From: Coriobacteriales bacterium
GTDB lineage: Bacteria > Actinomycetota > Coriobacteriia > Coriobacteriales > UBA8131
Reading direction: 5' to 3'
NCBI GenBank assembly: GCA_031256715.1
Contig: JAIRQA010000123.1
Span: 1-44,385 of the forward strand
DNA: 44,385 bases
This document shows positions 1 to 8,300 of this stretch, in pieces (position 1 is the stretch's first letter; each line of letters begins with the position of its first letter). The notes beneath the pieces are model-generated. The model made no database searches, was not told the DNA's origin, and was given only the letters and a program-made list of their open reading frames with translations. The position numbers and the translations under genes were made by a program.

Positions 1-64
1 CAAAGCCTAAAAACACAAAAACCGTAATAGCAAGTATGATTTTACTTAACTTTTGCCTTACCAT
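1..64 (-). CDS. N-terminus of an exported or membrane protein, cut by window edge
   Basis: A leftward reading frame starts with ATG at 64-62 and stays open to the window edge, giving 21 residues that begin MVRQKLSKIILAITVFVFLG. Two lysines and an arginine precede a hydrophobic stretch, the usual form of a signal peptide or N-terminal membrane anchor. A purine-rich run (GAGAGGGTGG on the minus strand) lies about 10 bases upstream and could be the ribosome binding site. The rest of the gene is outside the window, so no family can be named. The alternative is a chance open frame; the signal-like composition and upstream purine run favour a real gene. Confidence 0.5.
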   Translation of the reverse strand, partial: MVRQKLSKIILAITVFVFLGF

Positions 65-234
65 CTGTTATATCACCACCCTCTCTTTTTTGTCTTGCAA
101 ATAAAACTTATTAGCCATGCGCGGTCGTGGCTTTTGTTAACCTAGATGTTCGATAACGCTTAATGAGCCTTCTCGTAAAGAGTACGCTCAATTCATTTTG
201 CTGTCAATAGTCTTGGCGTGTTATTTTTCCGCCT

Positions 235-567
235 GTTACTGTACTAAGCCCTACCCCATGTCATCTAGAGGCGAGCGAAGCGAGAGCTTAAGGCTCTAGT
301 TAGCCAGACCGAAGTGTCAGAACATTTAAGCATTGCCGCCACGGCAATCTCAGGATGACGAAGTGGGATGCAAGTAGAAAAGGGTTCGGGGATTATGCAA
401 GCGGGACGCTGTGGACAGCGTCCCCTACGTATCTACAACGACTACCCTAAAGCCCGCGAGCATTATGCAAACGGGACGCTGTGGACAGCGTCCCCTACGA
501 GGGTAATGCAAGGTGTACGGGACGCTGTGGACAGCGTCCCCTACGGGGTGGGGCTTAGTACAGTAAC
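235..567. mobile_element. MITE-like element, 333 bp, 23-bp TIRs, 9-bp target duplication
   Basis: The ends are 23-bp inverted repeats with one mismatch: 235-257 begins GTTACTGTACTAAGCCC, and 545-567 is its reverse complement. They are flanked directly by the same 9 bases, TTTCCGCCT, at 226-234 and 568-576, which is the signature of transposition with a 9-bp target duplication. No transposase is encoded, so this would be a non-autonomous element moved in trans. Inside are a roughly 100-bp sub-element bounded by GTCATC (260-265) and GATGAC (354-359), with hairpins at 265-299 and 332-348, and three copies of a 27-bp palindromic repeat. Several IS families (for example IS4, IS1 and IS5 members) make 9-bp duplications; I cannot say which family would mobilise it. 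Confidence 0.75.
403..545. repeat. Three palindromic repeats (GGGACGCTGT/ACAGCGTCCC type)
   Basis: Three identical 27-bp copies lie at 403-429, 473-499 and 519-545. Each has 10-bp perfect arms, GGGACGCTGT and ACAGCGTCCC, with a GG loop, followed by CTACG. The third copy abuts the right terminal repeat of the surrounding element. Related repeats with different but still complementary arms and the same CCCCTAC tail occur at 30390-30571 and 41456-41640. Confidence 0.85.
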
Positions 568-710
568 TTTCCGCCTAACTACCATAGACGTTAATAAATG
601 CAACTGTGTCTTTAACGGCTTGGTCATAAAGCTATAATTGATTATTAGCGTTAAAATTACTTAAGCAACATTAAGCAATGCAAATGGTGTATGCGTGCAT
701 CTGTTGCAGT

Positions 711-960
711 AACAGGCGCCGCTTTGGATACAGACCAAGCACATGGTGCGGCTGCTGACGTGCGTGCCAGCGAAACCATAAGAGAAACAGGCGCCGCATG
801 GAATTCAGATCAAGCGCGCCCAATGCTTTGGCTTAAACTTCACGGATTCCTTAAGCACACCCGTGAAGTTAACAGCCTTACGTTGCCGTGCCTCTTGGCA
901 CCAAGCACACCCGTGAAGCTAACAACCTTAAATAGCTTGCGCAAACGTAACTTGCGCACG
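711..960. repeat. Inverted and direct repeats upstream of ahcY
   Basis: A perfect 10-bp inverted repeat (AACTTCACGG at 836-845, CCGTGAAGTT at 861-870) is followed by a direct repeat of about 25 bases, starting CACACCCGTGAAG, at 856-880 and 906-930 (period 50). A small palindrome CTTGG-CA-CCAAG lies at 894-905, and the segment starting near 711 is partly repeated near 788 (both contain AACAGGCGCCGC). This could be a structured leader or operator region for ahcY, or repeat debris. It does not match a SAM, SAH or cobalamin riboswitch as far as I can see. Confidence 0.5.
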
Positions 961-1004
961 CAGAAAAATGTGACCTAAACCTAAAAGTCAGAAGGGATTT
1001 GACG

Positions 1005-2297
1005 ATGTCAGAACTAAATGCAAGACAGCTTGTGGCAACAGAATACGATGTAGCTGATATAAGTTTGGCAGATGCCGGACAAAATCGCATCGAATGGGCA
1101 GATCGTGACATGCCGGTCTTAGCGCAAATACGCGAGCGCTTCACGCGTGAGAAGCCACTATTAAACGTACGTATATCTGCCTGCTTGCATGTAACCACAG
1201 AGACAGCCAACCTCGCACGCACATTGGCGGCTGGTGGTGCAGATCTTGTGCTTTGTGCGTCAAATCCGCTTTCTACCCAAGATGATACGGCAGCGGCGCT
1301 AGTTAAACACTATGGCATACGCACTTATGCTATTAAAGGAGAAGACACACCAACTTACTACGAGCACATAGACGCTGCTATCGCACATCGCCCGCAAATT
1401 ACCATGGATGATGGAGCAGATGTTGTTGGTCGTATTCACTCAGATTTTCCCGAAGCATTAACAGGCATCATTGGTGGTACAGAAGAAACTACGACTGGTG
1501 TTATACGTTTGGCTGCCATGGCAAAAGATGGCGCCCTGAAATACCCTATAGTTGCAGTTAACGATGCTAATACCAAACATTATTTTGATAACCGCTATGG
1601 CACCGGACAATCTACATTAGATGGCGTTGTACGTGCGACAAATCGTCTTTTGGCTGGTCGCACATTGGTGATAAGCGGCTATGGCTGGTGTGGACGCGGA
1701 GTTGCCTTGCGCGCTGCCGGTATGGGAATGCAGGTAATAATATGCGAGGTTGATCCTCTAAAAGCTTTAGAAGCGCATATGGATGGCTATCGCGTTATGC
1801 CCGCTGCACAAGCGGCAAGCTATTGCGATGTTTGGATTACAGTTACCGGCGACCTTAACGTTATAGATGAGCCGGCTTTTCTCAACATGAAAAGCGGCGC
1901 TATAATATGTAACTCAGGACACTTTAATTCCGAGATTAACATTCCTTGGCTAGAGTCTAACTGTGCAAGTAAGCGCGAACTTAAACCTTTAGTTGTCGAG
2001 TACGAACTTAAAGATGGTCGTACTATCATCTTATTGGCTGATGGACGTCTGATAAACCTTTCTGCAGCTGAGGGTCATCCTGCCGAGGTTATGGACATGA
2101 GTTTTGCCAATCAGGCTTTGTGTGCAGAATATATGGTAAGACACGCCAGTTCGCTTGCACCAGCGGTTTATCCTGTTCCCAAACAAATTGACGATGACAT
2201 CGCTCGCTTAAAGCTTGCAAGTTTGGGCATCACTATAGACACATTAACGGCGGAGCAACAAAAATATCTGGCTTCTTGGGAAATGGGCACTGTTTAA
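1005..2297 (+). CDS. ahcY: Adenosylhomocysteinase
   Basis: This 430-residue protein hydrolyses S-adenosylhomocysteine to adenosine and homocysteine in the cytoplasm, clearing the product of SAM-dependent methylation. Family hallmarks are visible: the substrate-region block NDANTKHYFDNRYGTGQS, the Rossmann NAD+ motif GYGWCGRG, and the downstream GAIICNSGHFNSEI block. Its length matches bacterial and archaeal forms that lack the extra loop of longer homologues. I chose the ATG at 1005 over a TTG at 999 because GAAGGG at 991-996 gives 8-base spacing to the ATG but would nearly touch the TTG. The neighbour rimO is a SAM-consuming radical enzyme that yields 5'-deoxyadenosine and also SAH through its methyl transfer, so the pairing is biochemically sensible though not proof of an operon. 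Confidence 0.93.
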   Translation: MSELNARQLVATEYDVADISLADAGQNRIEWADRDMPVLAQIRERFTREKPLLNVRISACLHVTTETANLARTLAAGGADLVLCASNPLSTQDDTAAALVKHYGIRTYAIKGEDTPTYYEHIDAAIAHRPQITMDDGADVVGRIHSDFPEALTGIIGGTEETTTGVIRLAAMAKDGALKYPIVAVNDANTKHYFDNRYGTGQSTLDGVVRATNRLLAGRTLVISGYGWCGRGVALRAAGMGMQVIICEVDPLKALEAHMDGYRVMPAAQAASYCDVWITVTGDLNVIDEPAFLNMKSGAIICNSGHFNSEINIPWLESNCASKRELKPLVVEYELKDGRTIILLADGRLINLSAAEGHPAEVMDMSFANQALCAEYMVRHASSLAPAVYPVPKQIDDDIARLKLASLGITIDTLTAEQQKYLASWEMGTV

Positions 2298-2348
2298 ATC
2301 TGGTTTTGCCGGCCTTGGCGCCATTTAGTTACTGCAGGAAAGGTAAAA

Positions 2349-3869
2349 ATGTCTGCAAGCTTTGCGATGATAACATTGGGTTGCGCAAAAAATGAGGTTG
2401 ACTCTAACCGAATGCGCGCCTTGCTTGTTGCTGCTAATTATGTCGAGAAGGACGATCCGACCGATGCCGATCTTGTAATTGTTAACACTTGTGCCTTTAT
2501 TACCGCTGCGACAGAAGAAGCCATAGCTACTATTTTAGAGGCGGCAGATTTACCGCGAGTAAAAGACTATACTAGCAAGCTAGTAGTAACAGGCTGTCTC
2601 TCATCACGTTATGAACACAAAGCTATAGCAAACGACAGTCACAAAGATACCAACACAGATAATACAAGCGGCGACAATAATAACGACGTCTTAGGCATGC
2701 CTTTATTAGCACCGACTTCAGAATTAGAACGTGAACTACCTGAAGTTTCGGCATTTGTAAGTGTTGCCAACGAAGATAACATTGTGGCAATTGCCAACGC
2801 ATTGCTAAACATTCAAAATGCCAAAGCCCCAAATGAGCTTCAGACTGACTTAGGGGTGAGCAAATTTATTAGAAACAACGAATCAGACACAATGGCAAAG
2901 TCATCTGACTTTAACTTGGGAGTGAGTGGGGCGCAAGTTGCCCGCATTGTAGATGCCCCATGGGCCTACATTAAGATTGCCGATGGATGCTCGCGACGAT
3001 GCAGTTTTTGCACCATACCAGCGATACGTGGGCCTTATCGATCTTTTAAGGCTGACGAAATACTTGCAGAAGCAAACTTTCTTGTAAATGGGGGAGTGCG
3101 CGAGTTAATTTTAATTGCGCAGGATACAGGACTTTGGCACGACAAGGAGCGGGGATGGAATCTAGCAAAGCTACTTGACGAGCTTGCGACTTTGTATAAA
3201 GATACTTGGATTCGCGTTATGTATCTTCAGCCTCAGGGTGTTACCCAAGAACTATTGCTAGTAATGCAGCGTCATAGCAATATATGTAATTATCTAGATA
3301 TCCCATTGCAACATGCGTCACCTGAAATTCTTTTACAAATGAACCGCAGCGGTAGCGGCAATGAATATCTTAAACTGTTAGCACAAATAAGAGATGTTTT
3401 GCCGGATGTAAGCTTGCGCACAACTATGATTGCGGGTTTTCCCGGCGAGACGCGCTTAGAAGCGCAGGCAAGCGAAAAGTTTATTGATCAGGCGGGATTT
3501 AACTATGTGGGGGTTTTTGAATACTCGCAAGAGGAAGGAACCAAAGCGGCAGCTTTAACCAAACAGGTGCCTAAGAAAACGGCAATGGCTCGCGCTCAAC
3601 GGCTTCGCGACATTGCCGATGTGCATGGTTTTGCTCAAAGCGAGGAGTTGGTGGGAAAAACACTAGATGTTCTTGTTTGCGGCATTTGTGAGGAAGGTTT
3701 TTATGGGCGCACACAAGGAATGGCTCCAGAGGTGGATGGTCTTCTCTACATAATAAATGATGACAAGAAGAGTGTAGATGCGGCGGAGCCCAAGTTTAAA
3801 ATTGGCGATATTATTGTGGTACAGGTAACCCAGAGCGTACTTTATGAGCTCTATGGCATAGTACAGTAA
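2349..3869 (+). CDS. rimO: Ribosomal protein S12 methylthiotransferase (radical SAM)
   Basis: RimO adds a methylthio group to an aspartate of ribosomal protein S12 using two iron-sulfur clusters and SAM. The N-terminal cluster cysteines are visible at C12 (LGCAKN), C48 (VNTCAF) and C83 (VTGCLS), and the radical-SAM triad at C214, C218 and C221 (CSRRCSFC). The sequence after it, TIPAIRGPYRS, is typical, and a TRAM-like C-terminus follows. At 506 residues it is longer than the usual 430-450 because of a hydrophilic N/D/S/T-rich insertion around residues 93-112 and another near 158-196, between the N-terminal domain and the radical-SAM core. The ribosome site AGGAAAGG precedes the ATG. The stop region (3859-3873) shares 15 bases with the right end of the element at 235-567. 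Confidence 0.93.
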   Translation: MSASFAMITLGCAKNEVDSNRMRALLVAANYVEKDDPTDADLVIVNTCAFITAATEEAIATILEAADLPRVKDYTSKLVVTGCLSSRYEHKAIANDSHKDTNTDNTSGDNNNDVLGMPLLAPTSELERELPEVSAFVSVANEDNIVAIANALLNIQNAKAPNELQTDLGVSKFIRNNESDTMAKSSDFNLGVSGAQVARIVDAPWAYIKIADGCSRRCSFCTIPAIRGPYRSFKADEILAEANFLVNGGVRELILIAQDTGLWHDKERGWNLAKLLDELATLYKDTWIRVMYLQPQGVTQELLLVMQRHSNICNYLDIPLQHASPEILLQMNRSGSGNEYLKLLAQIRDVLPDVSLRTTMIAGFPGETRLEAQASEKFIDQAGFNYVGVFEYSQEEGTKAAALTKQVPKKTAMARAQRLRDIADVHGFAQSEELVGKTLDVLVCGICEEGFYGRTQGMAPEVDGLLYIINDDKKSVDAAEPKFKIGDIIVVQVTQSVLYELYGIVQ

Positions 3870-3877
3870 CTTTGCTG

Positions 3878-3889
3878 TAAAATAACAAC
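3878..3889 (+). promoter_or_regulatory. Candidate -10 box giving a leaderless pgsA-cinA transcript
   Basis: TAAAAT at 3878-3883 sits 6 bases before the ATG at 3890, and no Shine-Dalgarno sequence is visible. Transcription would begin at or next to the start codon. No good -35 box is seen, so this is tentative. Confidence 0.4.
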
Positions 3890-5221
3890 ATGACAAACAA
3901 AGCTAAAACGCGACAGATACTTACGGCGGCAAATATTGTCACCACTGTACGTATTGCGCTGATTCCGGTCTTTGTTTTTGTAATTTTGGCACCTTGGCCA
4001 GATTGGATACAACAAGTAGAACCAGGGTTCGCGGCGATGTTTGCGAATCTGAAACCATTGCTTGCCGCCATTGTTTTTGCGCTATTGGCTTTAACTGACT
4101 CTGTAGATGGTTATCTGGCGCGATCTCGAAACGAGATTACAACTTTAGGCAAGTTTTTAGATCCTTTGGCAGACAAGATTCTTGTGACTGCCGCATTGTT
4201 GGCACTTACCGAACTTGGCGAGCTACCGGCTTGGATTGCGCTAGTAATTATTGCTCGCGAATTTCTAGTTTCGGGGCTTCGCATGGTGGCGTCTGCGGAC
4301 GGACTTGTTATTGCGGCTAGCTATTTGGGCAAGGCTAAGACTATTGCGCAGATTGTCGCTGTGCTGCTCTTTATACTTAAAGGTATGCCTGCGATTCGCG
4401 ACGCCGGAGATGAGATATTGCTTGCTGCCGGAGCGCTTGCGTGGGCCGTGATGCTTATAGCGGTGTTCTTAACAATTCTTTCGTTGTTAGATTATTTCTT
4501 TAAGTCTGCGGTTGCACTTGGTTTGCCTCTTAAAAACGGACATCAAACTAAAGATGCACTTGTTACTAATGCAGATGTAAAGACTGCCGCACTTGCCGCA
4601 CAGGTCATTGCCATATTAACAACTCGCACAATGAGACTTGCAACCGCGGAATCTTGCACAGGAGGTCTTGTTGCGGCCGCTCTAACAGATGTGCCAGGCG
4701 CATCGGCTGCCTTTGTGGGCAGTATAGTAAGTTACAGCAATGAGGTAAAGCAGACAAGCCTTAATGTGTGTGAACAAGATTTAATCAAGCATGGAGCTGT
4801 TAGCAAGCAGGTTGTTTTAGCGATGGCAACAGGTGCAGCAAAAGCATTGTTGGCAGATATCGCTGTGAGCGTATCAGGTATAGCTGGCCCAGATGGTGGA
4901 AGTGCTAACAAGCCGGTTGGAACTGTTTGGATTGCTATTGCATGTAAGAATAACCAATGCCACTTAGCAAACAAACATCTAGCATCAGCGGAAGCTCTAG
5001 AATCAGCGGCAGTTGTAGAATCAGCGGCAGTTGTAGAATCAGCAGAAGCTTTAGAATCAGAAGAAATTGTAGAATCAGCGGAAGCTTTAGGATCAGCGGC
5101 AGTTGTAGATGAGTTTTTTACCCAGGCATCCTGTTTTCACTTTTTGGGTAGCCGCGAAGACATTCGTAGCCAGGCGGTACAATCTGCGCTAGAGATGCTT
5201 GTTGCAATAATTGATAATTAG
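3890..5221 (+). CDS. PgsA-CinA(PncC) fusion: phosphatidylglycerophosphate synthase plus nicotinamide-nucleotide amidase domain
   Basis: The first ~200 residues are a multi-membrane-span CDP-alcohol phosphatidyltransferase with the full signature D70-x2-DG-x2-AR-x8-G-x3-D-x3-D95, as in PgsA, which makes phosphatidylglycerophosphate from CDP-diacylglycerol. From about residue 229 an uninterrupted frame continues into a CinA C-terminal domain: ESCTGG at 254-259, then GIAGPDGG at 330-337 and KPVGTVW, as in PncC, which deamidates nicotinamide mononucleotide. The two are usually separate adjacent genes, often near recA. A tandem repeat of seven 6-residue units (SAEALE/SAAVVE type, residues 366-407) interrupts the CinA domain just before its last conserved segment (FHFLGSREDIRSQAV). 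Whether the amidase part is active with this insertion is unknown. No Shine-Dalgarno sequence is visible; translation may be leaderless. Confidence 0.88.
   Translation: MTNKAKTRQILTAANIVTTVRIALIPVFVFVILAPWPDWIQQVEPGFAAMFANLKPLLAAIVFALLALTDSVDGYLARSRNEITTLGKFLDPLADKILVTAALLALTELGELPAWIALVIIAREFLVSGLRMVASADGLVIAASYLGKAKTIAQIVAVLLFILKGMPAIRDAGDEILLAAGALAWAVMLIAVFLTILSLLDYFFKSAVALGLPLKNGHQTKDALVTNADVKTAALAAQVIAILTTRTMRLATAESCTGGLVAAALTDVPGASAAFVGSIVSYSNEVKQTSLNVCEQDLIKHGAVSKQVVLAMATGAAKALLADIAVSVSGIAGPDGGSANKPVGTVWIAIACKNNQCHLANKHLASAEALESAAVVESAAVVESAEALESEEIVESAEALGSAAVVDEFFTQASCFHFLGSREDIRSQAVQSALEMLVAIIDN
4984..5109 (+). repeat. Seven 18-bp tandem repeats inside the cinA domain
   Basis: Seven units of exactly 18 bases (type ATCAGCGGCAGTTGTAGA) run from 4984 to 5109 in frame, encoding six-residue units. 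Some neighbouring units are identical, which points to slippage or unequal exchange, and every gain or loss of a unit would keep the reading frame. Confidence 0.95.
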
Positions 5222-5229
5222 CGTATAAT
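5202..5229 (+). promoter_or_regulatory. Promoter of the giant adhesin gene
   Basis: TTGCAA (5202-5207) and a perfect TATAAT (5224-5229) are separated by 16 bases. Transcription would start near 5236, leaving a 5' leader of about 119 bases that contains a small GCG-CAAA-CGC hairpin, ACCAG/CTGGT arms, and the arms ATTTTGT (5296-5302) and ACAAAAT (5320-5326). The long leader could be regulatory, but it matches no riboswitch I know. Confidence 0.55.
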
Positions 5230-5354
5230 ATTTACATTCGGAAGCGCAAACGCCGATTCGTACCAGCAAATTGTGGGCAACGAAGTGACTGGTGCATTTT
5301 GTAAAAAAACGTAGATAAAACAAAATATAGGTTGCGACCCGTGGGGGTGAAACA

Positions 5355-8300
5355 ATGAAGAGTAAGCTATCAAAGTCATTTCATGCTCTGCTGGCAGTTT
5401 TGTTGGCACTTGCTATTCTGCCAACAGCTGCATTTGCGGTGGGCGGCAAAGCGTTTTATGGCGCACAAGCATCTGACGTTTTAGAACAAGAACCATCTGG
5501 AGCAAGTGCTTCGGCTAATGCCAGTGATGCAGCTAATGCCAATGATGCGGCTAATGCCAGTGATGCGGCTAATGCCAGTGATGCGGCTAGTGGCAACGCA
5601 AGTTCAGAAAACGCTGCGGCTGCGTTAACAGGAGCTGGTAGTGGCGAAACAGATAACAACGCGTCATCGGGCACAGGTGCAGATCTTATAGATGGCTTGG
5701 CGCAAGGCCTGATAGGCGAGCAGTATGAAAGCCAGCCAGGGAACATGCCTGAAAACCAGTCTGCTAGCCAGTCAGACAGCCAGCCTTGGAGTCAGGACGG
5801 CGCACAAACAGGCGCACAAACAGGCGCACAAGAGGGCACTGAAAATAGCGCACAAACAGGCGAACAAAAGGATGCTTTAATAAACAGCGATCTAAGCTCG
5901 CAGGTAGGTAAGCAATTTGGCACTTTAGGTAGTAGCAAATCTACGTTGCCTTCCTTAAGCTTGCTAGAAAAAAATAAGGGCAGCAGGGCAGTAGCGCCTT
6001 TGGCAGCAGATTTAAGCGTACACTTTGTTAATCCAATAGACTCAAACCCATATTCTGGTGTATTTCAAACCATAAATATTTCGGCAACAGGAAATCATAC
6101 GCCATTTGTTTTGGTGATACCTGTTCCTAACGCCAACAATGGCAGCTATAGCGTTAATGGTGCAAATCCGCTGCCACCAAACATGGGAACCTTAGTTTAT
6201 CAGGAGGTAGAAAATCTAGCGACTGTTTCTGGTTTATCTGGTTTATCTGGTCGCGGAGTACTTATCTGGGATTCTAATGGTGATGCGTATCAGTTTAGCG
6301 TTGCTATTATGCTAGCAAATGGATATACTAGTAATGGTTCGACATTTGCGCTTAGGGCACATATCTATGAAGCTGTAGGTGGTGGCACTCAGGCTATAAA
6401 AAGTGGTGGTGCGCACGTAAGTACAGAAAATCTTAATCTTAGCTGGAAAGCAGAAGACCCTGCGGCTTTATATATGGTCACAAAGTCAAGCACATCCAGT
6501 ATTGCAGATCCGCAAAACGAAATTCGCGAATACGCGAGTTATGAGTACGGAAAGTCAGAGACTTATGATGCTGCTCCCTTAGATCGCAAACTAGAGCGCG
6601 GTTATGTTGTGAGTTACAATTTGGCTGTAACAAGTACTCGCAGTGGCGAGAGTAGCGGGCGCATTTTTGTGCGCGACGACAAGATAACCATTACAGACAC
6701 CTTTGCCGGGGGGCTTGGCAATACCGGAACGCCAAGAGCAGTGACAATTAAGCAGGGTTTTAATGTTTTGGGAGAATGGTCAGCATCTGGTGGCGCTAAT
6801 GGCGCGGGCTTTACTCCTACTCTTAGTGGCGGCAATATTACAGGATTTAATTATGTGATAAACGCGGTGGGTGGTTTTCTCAACAATACTAATTATACGG
6901 TTGAAGTCACCTATGATAAGCAGGTTTACACGCAGGCACACGACAATAACACTACGCCTGCATTGCCGCAAACAGTAAGCAACACCGCGCGTCTTAGCTG
7001 GCAAACTGTGCTTAACACCACCAATCACACTAGCGCTAATAGTAAAGCAGATGTTACTTTGGGTTGGAAACAGCGCGGTCCTAATTTGCCAACGCTTGAG
7101 GTGTTAAAAAGCTTTACAGTTAGCGGTCTTACGCGTGCTTACACTGTTGGGCTTGCCAGAATTTACGAGAACAATAACTCACTTGTAGCGGGAAGTAATT
7201 CGGCGGTGAAGTTTCAGCTTGCGGGCACGCATCCATCGGCAAGTATCGCTAGTAAGACACCAAATCTGACCTTAGGCGACAGTTCTTCGTCTGCCAGATT
7301 TGAGCGCCTTGTTCCAGGTGTGTATACGCTTACAGAGACTGCCAATATTTCTAGTCACTTTAAAACAAATAACACTCAATACAAAATTATTGTTGAGGAT
7401 GTTCCTGCTGGTAGTGGTGTCGCTTTAATGCATTTGCCTGCCGCCGATGGTACCAATCCAAGTTGGACAGATTTAAATGGTAACAAAAAGATCGAGGCTA
7501 ACGAGATTACTTATGGCGCAAGCGCAGGGCCTGTAACAACCGCAGATAACAATAATGGCGCAGTTACATTTACAAATGTCGCGTTAGACGTTGGACGTGT
7601 GCAGGTGGACGCTTTTCATCAGAGTGGTTGGCAAAACAGCGGCAGTGGGCTAGAGGGTTGGCCTAGCGGGCAATGGATTGCAGTGGTTAACGCTAGCACA
7701 AAGACAGTTGTTGGTCGTCCTCAACAACTAGATGGTGCGAGTCAGGTAGTGTTCGAGAATGTCCCTACTGCTGCTAGCCCGGAGCTATCGCTACGACTGG
7801 TATCCGATGGCAATGGCAATGCTTATGTAGAGACAGACTATGCCTACAACATCATTACCGCTTCCGCTGCCGGTGCCCAGGCAGACCTTAATGGGGCGCC
7901 GCTAAGTAAGATTACTGTCTCTGCAGATTATCTTTATTATTACGACCTCTTTTATAAGTCGATGCGCGGTGGCTTTATTACCGGCAAGTACTTTCGTGGT
8001 ACCAACCTTAACGCTGCCGAGGTGCGCGAAACTGGTTTTAAGTCTGAGTTCGTTTTGGTAAACATTAGTACAGGAAATGATGTTCCCGGGACCGAGTTTG
8101 ATATCTCTGGATCTACTTCTGCGGTTGGCGTAATAAAGAAAGATTTTCCGCATGGCACTTATGGCATCAGAGAAACAGCGCTTACAGTTAATGGTGTAAA
8201 ATATCTGCCCACCAGCAGTTTTAAACCTTATAGTCTCATTGCTTATACTGGCGGTACAGGCGATGTCTTAGTAGATATTTTGCCTGGCGGCTATGTGGCA

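Larger units (their letters stand above)
65..1004. other. Gene-free region with a MITE-like element and a repeat-rich ahcY leader
   Basis: I see no convincing gene here. It holds an inserted element at 235-567 with target-site duplications, and inverted and direct repeats between about 711 and 960. Short open frames at 368-637 and 691-978 have no Shine-Dalgarno sequence and simply run through the repeats. No tRNA or known riboswitch was recognised. Confidence 0.6.

Noticed and set aside
368-637. 89-residue open frame through the palindromic repeats
   Set aside because: It is formed by repeated GGGACGCTGT palindromes inside the MITE-like element and has no ribosome site or recognisable domain.
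691-978. 95-residue open frame upstream of ahcY
   Set aside because: It lacks a Shine-Dalgarno sequence and its sequence reflects direct and inverted repeats; no family resemblance.
5222-5354. c-di-GMP riboswitch before the adhesin gene
   Set aside because: The conserved GEMM core and its tetraloop-receptor pattern are not present.
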